NCBI GenBank assembly: GCA_031415055.1
Contig: JANOQZ010000004.1
Coordinates: 1 to 64,000, forward strand
Source: JANMOK01 sp031415055
GTDB lineage: Bacteria; Pseudomonadota; Alphaproteobacteria; Rhodobacterales; Rhodobacteraceae
Direction of reading: 5' to 3'
Length of the DNA: 64,000 nucleotides
Shown: piece after piece, positions 1-8,322 of the stretch
Layout: each line of letters starts with the position of its first letter
How positions within the stretch are numbered: position 1 is the first letter of the stretch
Notes under the pieces: generated by a model
Databases searched by the model: none
Seen by the model: the letters and a program-made list of their open reading frames with translations, nothing else
What the model was told of the DNA's origin: nothing
Translations under genes and position numbers: made by a program

Positions 1-294
1 GAAACGGCCGAATACCAGGACCGGAGCGGTATCGGTCAATGCAATACGCCGCAGCGCCTGCAGGCTCGTGTCGTCGGCGGACTGCCCGCCAATGGCGAGG
101 ATCGCCGAAACCGGGTCCGCCAGATGCGCGCGCAGAAACGAAACTGCTTCGTATTTCTGGCTCGTCGGCAGTCCATCCGGCAAACGCTCGTCGCGAATAA
201 CAACCGAATGCCCCAATGCCGCGACCTGACCAGCCAGCGTCACGGCGTCCTGGAATGTCGCCGCCTCGTTCAGGGCCGGCTCGATCAATATCAT
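1..294 (-). CDS. Unassigned protein, possibly glycosyltransferase-related (3' part outside window)
   Basis: This is the first 98 codons of a gene that leaves the window on the left. It starts at ATG 294-292, which overlaps the stop of the upstream glycosyltransferase gene as ATGA, so the two are almost certainly co-translated. The visible part begins MILIEPALNEAATF and contains an alternating hydrophobic strand/helix pattern with a segment reading SAILAIGGQSADD. No diagnostic motif is visible. A role in glycan synthesis is suggested only by the neighbour. Confidence 0.6.
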   Translation of the reverse strand, partial: MILIEPALNEAATFQDAVTLAGQVAALGHSVVIRDERLPDGLPTSQKYEAVSFLRAHLADPVSAILAIGGQSADDTSLQALRRIALTDTAPVLVFGRF

Positions 295-1304
295 GATGAG
301 CCAAGACTCGTCAGCGCCAGAGCCGTGCCACGAAAACGTTCGCTGGAAAATGCGCTCAAAGATGCCTGTGCTTTCCGCACCTGCGCGCAATAGAGCCCCG
401 GATCGTTCACATGCCTCGCGATGCAGGATTCAACTTCGCTCACTGTTAAACCAATGACGCCGGCGCCAAATGTCCGGGCACTCGCCGGGTCAGTGATGAC
501 GAGTTTGCCCGCGGAAACAGCTTCGGCCAACACCATGCCGAAACTTTCCGCGATGCGCGGATTGGTAAAATAAACAAAGAAATCGAAACCTCCGAGGAAT
601 TCCGCAACGGGTTTACCGTTGAAGGGGATCAAATCCCAGTGTTCAGGTACATCATGTCCAATCAGACTATCGCCGCCGAGGATGCCGCAATATTCGGCAC
701 TGGATGGAAACAGACTCAACAGGACATCGTTGCTGGGAAATTTTTCTGGGCTGGGCCGTGAATGACGACCGCGCCTGTCGCGCGGGAACTGGGTCGGCGC
801 CACTATCTCGTTGTCACAGATGTTGATCCAGTCATGTTCGGCCAAATTCCAGTCTGCATCGTTGCGTCCAACCCATTGCTGAACGAAGCTACGGTTGCGA
901 TCCGACACCGGTGCCAAAACCCTGCTGGCACATATCGTCGCCCGTTCAATCGCGGACAGACACTTCGCAACGTCGAACGCCTCACTCCCGCCGGGCAACA
1001 GAAAGTTCTCGTGCGTCACCACAATTAGCTTTCGGCAGACAAGGCGCACGCCAAGTTCGGGCTGAAATTTCAGGAACAACGGGTTGTGCAGGATTATGAC
1101 ATCCGCCGCCACCCGGTCGGATGCCCATTCCATGCCCAGCCCAAGACGCTCGAGCTCGGCAATCAGAACCGGATTTGCCGGACTGTCGCCGAACAATCGT
1201 GACCTGATCCCGACAACAGCAACGTCGGCGATGCGCACGAGTTCGGCCAACTGCCGCACAACTGCAGTCGACGTCCCGCCGCGAAATCTTGGCTCAATGA
1301 CCAA
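291..1304 (-). CDS. Glycosyltransferase-like protein
   Basis: About 337 residues. The N-terminus (VIEPRFRGGTSTAV) resembles the nucleotide-sugar or acceptor loop of GT-B glycosyltransferases. The C-terminal half has YFTNPRIAESFGMVLAEAVS, the usual C-terminal 'ESFG..LAEA' motif of GT4-like enzymes. Substrate unknown. No ATG fits the start: TTG at 1304 is the first conventional start, but the conserved-looking strand begins upstream (IRIALVIEP), where ATT at 1319 lies a few bases after a GGAAGTGAGGG Shine-Dalgarno-like stretch. The stop overlaps the next gene by 4 bases. The family call is from motifs only. Confidence 0.7.
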   Translation of the reverse strand: MVIEPRFRGGTSTAVVRQLAELVRIADVAVVGIRSRLFGDSPANPVLIAELERLGLGMEWASDRVAADVIILHNPLFLKFQPELGVRLVCRKLIVVTHENFLLPGGSEAFDVAKCLSAIERATICASRVLAPVSDRNRSFVQQWVGRNDADWNLAEHDWINICDNEIVAPTQFPRDRRGRHSRPSPEKFPSNDVLLSLFPSSAEYCGILGGDSLIGHDVPEHWDLIPFNGKPVAEFLGGFDFFVYFTNPRIAESFGMVLAEAVSAGKLVITDPASARTFGAGVIGLTVSEVESCIARHVNDPGLYCAQVRKAQASLSAFSSERFRGTALALTSLGSS

Positions 1305-1369
1305 AGCGATACGAATGATCGACCCTCACTTCCAGAATTCCATAACCGGCAACGACACCCACCGTATGT

Positions 1370-1678
1370 TCAATAAATCGCTTGCGCCCGGTCGACCTTG
1401 GCGAGATCGGGAAACATCGCAGGATCAAAGGTAAGCCAAGCATAGAGGCTCGACGCTGCCAACATGAATTCGCGCAGCAAGACGGCCAGAGCGTCATCGC
1501 CGCGCAACAGGCGCGGATTTGCTTCGATAAAGCTGCGTAATTCCACCCAGCTACCCGAATCGATGATGTCTTCGATTGTGTCGAGCTGGTGGTTGGTGAA
1601 CGAAGCCGACGCCGGTCCGGCCATCCGCATCGCCATGACCGCCGCGGCCAGGGCAACGGCCGTTTTTCGCAGAATCAC
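1370..1678 (-). CDS. Small exported protein, unknown function
   Basis: 102 residues from GTG 1678, preceded by AGGGAG seven bases upstream. Residues 1-25 form a typical Sec signal peptide (basic start, hydrophobic core, ASA cleavage site before SFTNHQ). The mature part is short, helical and acidic. It lies just upstream of the glycosyltransferase-like genes on the same strand, about 65 bases away, so it could be co-transcribed. I do not recognise the family. Longer in-frame extensions exist but would bury the signal peptide, so this start is preferred. Confidence 0.6.
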   Translation of the reverse strand: MILRKTAVALAAAVMAMRMAGPASASFTNHQLDTIEDIIDSGSWVELRSFIEANPRLLRGDDALAVLLREFMLAASSLYAWLTFDPAMFPDLAKVDRAQAIY

Positions 1679-1794
1679 GTGCAATCTCCCTTTCAGGTCA
1701 CCGTTGCGGCCAGTTTTCTGCCGTGTCGCGGAATTCATACCATATCGAATTGCCTAAGCACTGCAAATATTGGAAACTGGTCCTGCTTGGGGGT

Positions 1795-4029
1795 ATGGAA
1801 CTGGATCCCGTTGGCTGGTTCTTTATTGGTGACGAACCGTTGGCTATAGCCGAAATTGGTTTTTTTGTCGCGAAAGCGCACAATGCGGCGCTAGATGTGC
1901 TGGCGGCCTTGTCGGCTGGCCACCTGAACTTGGCAGTTTTGACCGGGATCAAAGGCACCGGTAAGACCGCGTTGATCGGTCACTGGCTGGAAGAAAGGCC
2001 CGGCGGAGCAACCACAACCCGGATCAGCGCTGATGGTCGTCGGCCCGATGCCTTTCTGAGCCAAATTGCGCACAGATTGCAGATCGACGTCAGATCGCAC
2101 GACGCAAAAGATGCGATTGCGCATTGGCGGGCGGCGCTGGCTGCAGCCTATCCCACCGGTCGCGCAGCTATTCTGATCATTGACAACGCAGAAAGACTTG
2201 ATCCGGAGACGGTGAAGGTGCTGGCTGCAATCCAGATGAGCGGAAATGCGGGGCTGTCCATGTTGATCGCCGGACGCCCGGAAATAACGGCGCGTTTCGA
2301 ACCAGCGCAAATGTCGCGGCCCGGGCTGAATTCCGGGCAGGTTGTGTTGCGCAATTTCGACTTGGCCGAGACGAAGGATTTTCTGGGCTTTCTGGGACAA
2401 AGCCCGGAAAAAGCAGTGGCACTGCACGCTGCAACTGCCGGAAATCCCGGAAGAATCGTCGACATGATTGTCGACCGCACCGACGAGCCCACGAAACTTC
2501 GCACGGCGCTCGGTCCAGTGCCGGAAGTGGCAATGCGACCGAGGGTGCGGCTGTTCGAGACTGCTGCCGAGCGAAAGAAGCGCACCTCGCTGCCCGCCTT
2601 TGATTCCGAAAATCCGCGCGAGTTTTTTCGTTGGGGATTTGGCATTGCTGATAACGAAGTCATCGAGGGGGACGAAACCGTTCGTCGCCACAGCCCGATC
2701 GGGCGCGAAGAAATCCTCGAAATTGGGCCGCAGTCAGAGCGCGACCTAGACAAACAGCCGGGCGTGCGGGCACCGCCTTTGGTTGCCACATCCCCCGTTA
2801 TGCCGATAACACCTGCCGCCTTGACCGACGCCGGGGCTAAGGATCGCGGTTCGGTGCTGCGCGCCGTGCCTGACAAGCCGCGCCTTGTTGCGCCGTTCCA
2901 GCACCCGGCGGGTACGATCGAGCCGCAGGATTCGGCGATGCTGCGCGAAATATTCCCCGATGGCCACGCGACGAAGCGTCGAAATCCAGGTCGCTGGTTG
3001 GTCTTTTTGACCGTCGGAGCGGTGGCCCTGTCTGCGGCAACGTTACTTAGTTGGCTTGCAGGCGAAACCGGCGACACGCGATTGGCGGCGGCGCCTCAGG
3101 CCGCAACGGAGGCGGCATCCGGCATCATTGCAACCGATCCGCCAGACGCCGCTGGCGTGAGCGTGTCAACTGCTTCGCCAGAACGGATGGTGGAACTGGC
3201 CGCGCCAGATATATTGGCGGCGACGGCCACCGCCGACCCGTTGCCGCGGCGCGACCTCGCCGCCGCCGTGCCTGCCGACGCCAACGTTCTTGCGCCTTCC
3301 AGCGGCTCCGACGACGCTACGCTGCAGTCAGCGCCGCAAGTTACCATTTCAGCCAAATCCGGGATTTTCGCGCCCAATTTGCCGACATCTGCCAATGCGC
3401 GCCTGCCGGTGGTAGTTCCAGAGCAAATAGTAGCATTGGTTGCGCCGGAAAAACTAACTGAATTCAATCGCGCTGACCCGGCACCGCCGCGCCAAGCTGA
3501 CGCCGATATTCGTCCCAGCGACTTATTCTCGGCCGAAAGAACTGGTAATTCCGGATACGAAGCGACGTTCGCTGTTGAATTGAGCGATCCTGAACCGCAC
3601 CTGCCGGCGCCGACCGCCGTATCGACGGTAAATCTGGCATCGGCGCTGGTAGTGGGTGAGCCGCAGCCCGCTGACGATGTATATGTCGTTGCGGCGAGTG
3701 ATCCAACGGCCCGGACAACTGCGCTGGCGGAACTAGAACAAGCTGCGATATCAACGCCATCAACAACGTCAGAGGCGGCGACGTCGCCGCCAACCAACCC
3801 CTTGCGTATCGACATCACGCCCGTTCCGCGCGACCGTGCGTTGGTGGACTCCGCCCTCGACGCGGCACCCGGGCTTGGAAAACTGGCCGAAGGTGAGCGC
3901 GCGGATCTGGCCCGGATGCTGGCCGACGGAACCTGCGTCGATCAGGCCTTGCGCGAAGTTACCGGTGCTGTGAATCGTCATACGTTGGCGGCATTGTTGC
4001 ACCAGATGAACCTGTGTTCCGGCGAATAG
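1795..4029 (+). CDS. ExeA/GspA-like AAA ATPase with membrane anchor and long low-complexity tail
   Basis: About 744 residues from ATG 1795. An N-terminal AAA domain (residues about 20-280) carries Walker A GIKGTGKT and Walker B-like ILIIDNAERLD, as in ExeA-type ATPases that load cell-wall secretion machinery. One transmembrane helix follows near residue 400 (WLVFLTVGAVALSAATLL). The remaining third is rich in Ala, Pro, Thr and Val, presumably disordered and periplasmic, ending in a small folded helix region (LARMLADGTCVDQALREV). ExeA proteins normally carry a peptidoglycan-binding domain there; I see none. It is followed 26 bases later by a binding protein gene, suggesting an operon. A further in-frame start lies at 1723. 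Confidence 0.75.
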   Translation: MELDPVGWFFIGDEPLAIAEIGFFVAKAHNAALDVLAALSAGHLNLAVLTGIKGTGKTALIGHWLEERPGGATTTRISADGRRPDAFLSQIAHRLQIDVRSHDAKDAIAHWRAALAAAYPTGRAAILIIDNAERLDPETVKVLAAIQMSGNAGLSMLIAGRPEITARFEPAQMSRPGLNSGQVVLRNFDLAETKDFLGFLGQSPEKAVALHAATAGNPGRIVDMIVDRTDEPTKLRTALGPVPEVAMRPRVRLFETAAERKKRTSLPAFDSENPREFFRWGFGIADNEVIEGDETVRRHSPIGREEILEIGPQSERDLDKQPGVRAPPLVATSPVMPITPAALTDAGAKDRGSVLRAVPDKPRLVAPFQHPAGTIEPQDSAMLREIFPDGHATKRRNPGRWLVFLTVGAVALSAATLLSWLAGETGDTRLAAAPQAATEAASGIIATDPPDAAGVSVSTASPERMVELAAPDILAATATADPLPRRDLAAAVPADANVLAPSSGSDDATLQSAPQVTISAKSGIFAPNLPTSANARLPVVVPEQIVALVAPEKLTEFNRADPAPPRQADADIRPSDLFSAERTGNSGYEATFAVELSDPEPHLPAPTAVSTVNLASALVVGEPQPADDVYVVAASDPTARTTALAELEQAAISTPSTTSEAATSPPTNPLRIDITPVPRDRALVDSALDAAPGLGKLAEGERADLARMLADGTCVDQALREVTGAVNRHTLAALLHQMNLCSGE

Positions 4030-4055
4030 CGCACGGTCAAGCGAGGGCATTCCAG

Positions 4056-5018
4056 ATGAAAGTTCTTCCGGTTCTGTTTGCGATTTGCACCGGGTTTGGT
4101 GCTTTGGCAGTAGTTGCCCAGGACAACCCACTTGCCATAATGGCAGCACCGGTCGGGACCACAACTTTCAGGGCGGCAGAAGACATTGCCAAAGTCGCCG
4201 CGAGTTGTGGTATAGGAATTGCGGCTGTTGAATCGCAGGGCTCGCTGGAAAACCTGCTGGCGGTAAACGACCGGCCATTGACGCCCGTCGCCATCGTCCA
4301 GGGCGATTTTCTGGAATACCTGCGGACGTTTGAAGCCGATGACCCGAAGATTGCCGAAAAAATCCGCCGGATCGGTGTGATCGCGCCGCTGTTTTCGCAG
4401 GAAGTGCATGTTGTAGTCGGCGGTGAAATATCGACAATGGCCGACCTTTCCGGGCGAAAGATCGCCATCGGCGAGGCAGAGAGCGGGTCATTCCTGACGG
4501 CAAGAGTAATCCTGGACCTACTCGGCATCGTGCCTTCGGAATTCGTTGAGACAGCTCCCGCCGAAGCGCTGGCGGCACTGCAGGCGGGCAAGATCGACGC
4601 AATGTTCCTAATCGACGGCGCGCCCTCGGCGCTGCTGTCGAACACCGCTCTGGACCCGGAAAAATTCAGGCTGCTGCCCTTGGATGAACCCGTCCTCGCG
4701 GCCGCCTATGCGCAAGCGACAATCCCGGCGGGCACCTACGCTATCGCACCGGCAGACACGGTGGTTGCAGCAGTGGCAAACGTCATGATCGGCTTTGATT
4801 TTGACCCCCTGTCACCTAGTGCGTATTTGAAATCTAATTGCGCCGCCGTCGCTGGCATCGCCGGTATCCTGTCGCAGCACAAGCCGCAGCTCCTGGCACT
4901 AGGTCATCCGAAATGGTCCGAACTTGATGCGAACGAGCCGGTGTTAGACTGGACCCGGACAAAATGTGCCGAAAAAGGCTTCAGTCCTGACTTCGTTCTG
5001 GCTTGCGCCGCCCAGTAA
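4056..5018 (+). CDS. TAXI/NMT1-type periplasmic solute-binding protein
   Basis: 320 residues starting at ATG 4056. Residues 1-21 are a signal peptide ending near VVAQ. The mature protein has features of TAXI-family receptors: AAPVGTTTFRAAEDIAKVAA near the N-terminus, then EVHVVVGGEISTMADLSGRKIAIGE and a SGSFLTARVILDLLGI segment. Such proteins usually feed TRAP transporters. No TRAP membrane subunits are next to it, so it may act as a sensor or recruit a distant permease. It sits directly after the ExeA-like ATPase gene on the same strand. An in-frame ATG at 4014 would hide the signal peptide. Confidence 0.8.
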   Translation: MKVLPVLFAICTGFGALAVVAQDNPLAIMAAPVGTTTFRAAEDIAKVAASCGIGIAAVESQGSLENLLAVNDRPLTPVAIVQGDFLEYLRTFEADDPKIAEKIRRIGVIAPLFSQEVHVVVGGEISTMADLSGRKIAIGEAESGSFLTARVILDLLGIVPSEFVETAPAEALAALQAGKIDAMFLIDGAPSALLSNTALDPEKFRLLPLDEPVLAAAYAQATIPAGTYAIAPADTVVAAVANVMIGFDFDPLSPSAYLKSNCAAVAGIAGILSQHKPQLLALGHPKWSELDANEPVLDWTRTKCAEKGFSPDFVLACAAQ

Positions 5019-5376
5019 CTGGTGGCTGGCCGGGTGGTTGGCTTTTGTCGCTGGCGCGCACTGTCAGAGGGAACTTGCTTGCGGCGGCGCGTGCGTCAGC
5101 GCCGTCTGCGTGACTAAAGTTGCGTCCTCTGCAATTCGCCGTCGCCCCGTTTCGCGCCTTCAATCCGGCCGGGCGAAGGCTTCGAACGGATTGTCATTCG
5201 TGAGCCGATGAATGTTTGGCTGCCAGTCAAGCGACCCCAGCGGGCAAAGCACAGCTTGAGCGCAATTCGTTTCGTGGGCACCACCTAATGGCTATATACC
5301 GTGAGTTGGTAATCGACAGGTGACACACTGACTGCGCATTCCAGCCAACTGCTTGGAAAGGGAGCTCATCGACGCG
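5019..5376. other. Intergenic, no gene seen
   Basis: 358 bases between the binding protein and a nitronate monooxygenase remnant. I see no convincing coding frame, hairpin or repeat. It probably includes the lost 5' flank of the broken downstream gene. Confidence 0.5.
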
Positions 5377-5846
5377 AACCGCACTTTTTGACCTCCAGGA
5401 CATTCACGTACCGATCATCCATGTGCAAATGGGTGGAGCGGTCGGGCCTAGGATGGTGGCCGCCGCGAGCAACGCAGGGGGTCTTGGTACAAATTCCTTT
5501 GTGGCGCGCGGATGGCGAAACCATTCGACGACACATTCGCGAAATCAGATCGGCAACCGGCAATCCCTTCGCGGTGAACCTGAATCTGGGATTTCCGCAA
5601 GATGAAAGGTTCGAATTGTGCCTCAATGAGAAAGTGTAAGTCTTCCCGTACTTCTGTGGCGATCCAACAGGATTGATCGCCCGAGCCAAGGTTGGCGGCG
5701 AAAAAGTCCTGCAGACGGTCAGTCTGGCACAGCAGGGTGCCAAAGCGGTGCAGCTTGGCACCGACGTGGTGGTGGCGCAAGGCTCGGAGTTCGTCGGTCA
5801 AATCTGCGGAAACGAGGTGCCGAAGGTATTTGGAGTCCGTCATTGA
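5377..5846 (+). pseudogene. Nitronate monooxygenase (2-nitropropane dioxygenase family) remnant
   Basis: Three pieces of one FMN-dependent nitronate monooxygenase N-terminal half are recognisable. The first reads VPIIHVQMGGAVGPRMVAAA followed by SNAGGLGT; it then shifts frame near 5490 into LWRADGETIRRHIREIRS and FAVNLNLGFPQDERFE. After an in-frame TAA (5637-5639) the same frame continues FCGDPTGLIARAKVGGEKV and TDVVVAQGSE up to TGA 5846. The C-terminal half, with the rest of the FMN site, is missing. So the gene carries one frameshift, one nonsense codon and a 3' deletion and cannot make a working enzyme. Family recognition is by motif order. Confidence 0.8.
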
Positions 5847-5954
5847 TAATTGGCGGCACTCAAGTTGGGATACGTCAAAAGTTGACAAAACATTGAATTC
5901 ACCGTATGCGTGGGACGCGCCTTAGGGGCGATTTTCACAAATCTGGAGGACAAA

Positions 5955-6278
5955 ATGAGTACGAAAATATTCGTCCACTCTGCGGTCTGTGCTGCTGTTT
6001 TGGCGGGCTTCGCTGCAAGCTTTGTTTTTGCTGGCGAAGTGACTGGAAGTGGGAAAAAGGAAGATCAGAACAATGGCACCTCTTGGTGCTCGTTTTCTGG
6101 GCTGAACGATGATCCTTCAGCTCCTTTAGACGGCTCGGGACCGAATGGTCCTGGCGGTCAGGCACAGTCCTTTGGCCAAGAAAACAAATTGGGACTCGTC
6201 GATCCCCATGAAGGAAATCCCGGCACGTTCTGCAACAAAAACAAGACGCCACTGCCGCCGAACCCGAACCGCAGCTGA
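5955..6278 (+). CDS. Small secreted protein, conserved-looking, unknown function
   Basis: 107 residues starting at ATG 5955, preceded by TGGAGGACAAA, a strong ribosome-binding site. Residues 1-26 are a Sec signal peptide (cleavage after FVFAG or VFA). The mature part is rich in Gly, Asn and Pro, with SWCSFSGLNDDP, a GPNGPGGQAQSFGQ stretch and a second Cys in GTFCNKNK. The two cysteines could form one disulfide bridge. Similar small exported proteins occur in marine alphaproteobacteria as hypothetical proteins, as far as I recall. It is intact although both flanks are decayed. Confidence 0.7.
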   Translation: MSTKIFVHSAVCAAVLAGFAASFVFAGEVTGSGKKEDQNNGTSWCSFSGLNDDPSAPLDGSGPNGPGGQAQSFGQENKLGLVDPHEGNPGTFCNKNKTPLPPNPNRS

Positions 6279-6325
6279 TTTTTGTCGTGGCCCTCGATGT
6301 ACTCCGGAGAGGGCCACAACAAAAA
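6279..6325. repeat. 17-bp inverted repeat just after the secreted protein gene
   Basis: Arms 6279-6295 and 6309-6325 pair over 17 positions with one mismatch. The GC-rich core is GTGGCCCTC/GAGGGCCAC and A/T tracts form the base of the stem. The T tract is on the 5' side within the stem, so it is not a textbook terminator, but it starts directly at the stop codon of the upstream gene and may end or protect its mRNA. Confidence 0.5.
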
Positions 6326-6655
6326 TACTACGGGTTTGTTGGTCGTCGAGGAGGTCAACAATCAACGCCCCAAACACTGCCTTCGCCTAGCCAGCCTATT
6401 TGGCCTTAAACGGACCTCTTTCGCCCTTCCAAGACTAATCCTGAAATCTTTCGCTTTATGGATGCTGCATGGAAAAGGTTCACGCCCAGTCCCGTTCCCT
6501 CCACGAATTTTCCGTTTCTTGCATTCCGCTTCAGTCGTATTCAGCGGCGCATTGATCATATTTTTATGATAGTAGGCGCTACTTGAGATTTCACTCGCTT
6601 ACTTTTGATTGTCGTCTGGTTTTCCAGTTGTCTGGTATGTAATGTTGTTTAACAG
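6326..6655. other. Intergenic, no gene seen
   Basis: 330 bases with no frame that resembles a protein family and no tRNA-like fold that I could recognise, although a tRNA would be the usual target of the integrase type whose remnant follows. Confidence 0.45.
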
Positions 6656-7060
6656 ATGGCGACACTTTCAGGAAAACAGACAAGAAAACCAGTTGCGAAT
6701 CTTGGACCAGGTCGCCACGGCGATGGGAACGAACTCTATCTTGTCGTCGATCCATTCGGCGCAAGGCGCTGGATTGTGCGGGGTTCGGTCAAGCGGCAGC
6801 GAAACAAGGAAGGGGGCGCGCTGCGAACGGATTTTGGTTTGGGCGGGCAGATCTTGTATGCCGTGCGCAGGGGCGAGACCGGGCGACTGAGTATCGCCGC
6901 ATGGCCAAGCATCGGTTGGACCCATGCTTCAACTCGAGGTCGGCAACACCGGCGTTCGAAGAAATGGCTCGACGAGATGGGTGGCGATAACCAGCGACAG
7001 CTGGATCGGAATCGCATTTGGCGACCTGGCTGTCATAGGCTCGAGCAAGGTCATCGGGAC
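6656..7060 (+). pseudogene. Tyrosine recombinase (P4-type phage integrase) N-terminal remnant
   Basis: The first 60 codons from ATG 6656 read like the arm-binding domain of P4-type integrases: PGRHGDGNELYLVVDP, GARRWIVRGSVKRQRN and LRTDFGLGG. At about 6845 the frame shifts by one; the shifted frame continues EYRRMAKHRLDPCFN and FEEMARRDGW and then meets TAA and TAG. After that only scattered similarity is visible (FGDLAV in the third frame). The catalytic C-terminal domain with the R..H.R..Y residues is absent. This marks an old integration site for a mobile element whose cargo I cannot define. Confidence 0.75.
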
Positions 7061-7170
7061 GTGAATCGCAACGCCTTCGATTATCGCGGAACTTCGCGCA
7101 TTCGTCCTTAAAGCCGTTTAGGCATCGTCTCCTGTATTACAGCTCGTTTCAAAAACTGCCTCGACATTTG

Positions 7171-8322
7171 TCATTGGCCTGTTTTCACCGCGAACCCGTT
7201 CTGCCAGACGTTTATTAACTCGAGTTCTTCGGACAAATGCAGGATATCTGCCCGTGTACCGGTGGCAAAACTGCCGAAATCCTTTTCTCTCCCGATCACT
7301 TTGGCTGGATAGTAAGAGGCCATGCGCAAAGCCTCGGCAAGGTCGATACCAATCTGTTCAACTATGAAACGAACGGCACCGATCATGGTCAGATTCGCGC
7401 CGGCAAGCGTGCCGTCCGCCCGAACCAGCCGCTGCCCTTCAAGATGGACCCAACGCCCCGCGAGCAGGAACTTGGTCATCGAAGTGCCAATGTTCGACAT
7501 TGAATCACTGACCAGAAATATGCGGCCGGGTCCTTGTTTTGCCCGCAGCGCGATCTTGATGGCGACGGGATCGACGTGAGTGCCATCCGCAATCAACCCG
7601 GCCCAGAGTCTGCCGTCATTCAGGGCCGCGCCAACCATGCCGGGTTGGCGGTGCGAAAGGCCACTCATGGCGTTAAAAAGGTGGGTTACCGCCGTGGCCC
7701 CCGATTCCACAGCCGTCAAAGCCCGCTCACAGTCGCAGTCACTGTGACCAAGGCTGACAATGATTCCGGCCTTCGCAAGATTGGAAATTTGCGCATTGGT
7801 CACGCTTTCCGGCGCTACAGTCGTCAACAGTGTGGGCAAATTTGCTCGGGTCAGCCTTAAAAGGTCGTTTGCAGTCATTGGACGTATCAGCTGCGGATCA
7901 TGGGCCCCCTGTCTGGCCTTGCTCAAATGCGGACCTTCCAGATGCAGGCCTACGCAACCAGCGATTTGCTTTGACGCCTTTACCGCAGCGATTGCAGCGC
8001 CGGTTTTTTCTTCGACATCCGTAATCAGCGTCGGCAAAAATGCCGTTGTCCCAAAACGCAAATGTGCGGCGCAAATAGCGGCTATCGCTTCCGGTGTAGG
8101 GTCGTCGTTGAACAAGACACCACCACCACCGTTGACTTGCAGGTCGACGAGACCCGGTGCCAGAAACCCGTCGCGCAACTGCACTCGGGAGTAGCCAAAA
8201 GGGACGGAATCGATGTTCGTGATACCGGCAATACGACCGTTATCCACAAGCAACGCCGCGCCGTCACGGAACTCACTGCCGTCAAATATTCGGCTGCCGA
8301 CCAAAGCCAGACGCGGGTTCAT
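7171..8322 (-). CDS. nagA: N-acetylglucosamine-6-phosphate deacetylase
   Basis: 383 residues, normal length for NagA. It removes the acetyl group from GlcNAc-6-phosphate to give glucosamine-6-phosphate. The amidohydrolase metal and catalytic residues are all visible: VDLQVNGGGG near residue 60, E129 in HLEGPH, H193 in LGHSD, H214 in THLFNAM, H249 in DGTH and catalytic D273 in VSDSM. The start ATG 8322 overlaps the stop of the upstream SIS-domain gene (ATGA). Its product is the substrate of that SIS-type deaminase, so the pair acts consecutively. Confidence 0.95.
   Translation of the reverse strand: MNPRLALVGSRIFDGSEFRDGAALLVDNGRIAGITNIDSVPFGYSRVQLRDGFLAPGLVDLQVNGGGGVLFNDDPTPEAIAAICAAHLRFGTTAFLPTLITDVEEKTGAAIAAVKASKQIAGCVGLHLEGPHLSKARQGAHDPQLIRPMTANDLLRLTRANLPTLLTTVAPESVTNAQISNLAKAGIIVSLGHSDCDCERALTAVESGATAVTHLFNAMSGLSHRQPGMVGAALNDGRLWAGLIADGTHVDPVAIKIALRAKQGPGRIFLVSDSMSNIGTSMTKFLLAGRWVHLEGQRLVRADGTLAGANLTMIGAVRFIVEQIGIDLAEALRMASYYPAKVIGREKDFGSFATGTRADILHLSEELELINVWQNGFAVKTGQ

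Noticed and set aside
2148..3077. 309-codon open frame on the minus strand
   Set aside because: Antisense to the ExeA-like ATPase and Arg/Ser-rich with no recognisable domain; typical GC-rich shadow.
6326..6655. tRNA or attachment site next to the integrase remnant
   Set aside because: No cloverleaf or tRNA 3' end with CCA-like context could be recognised.
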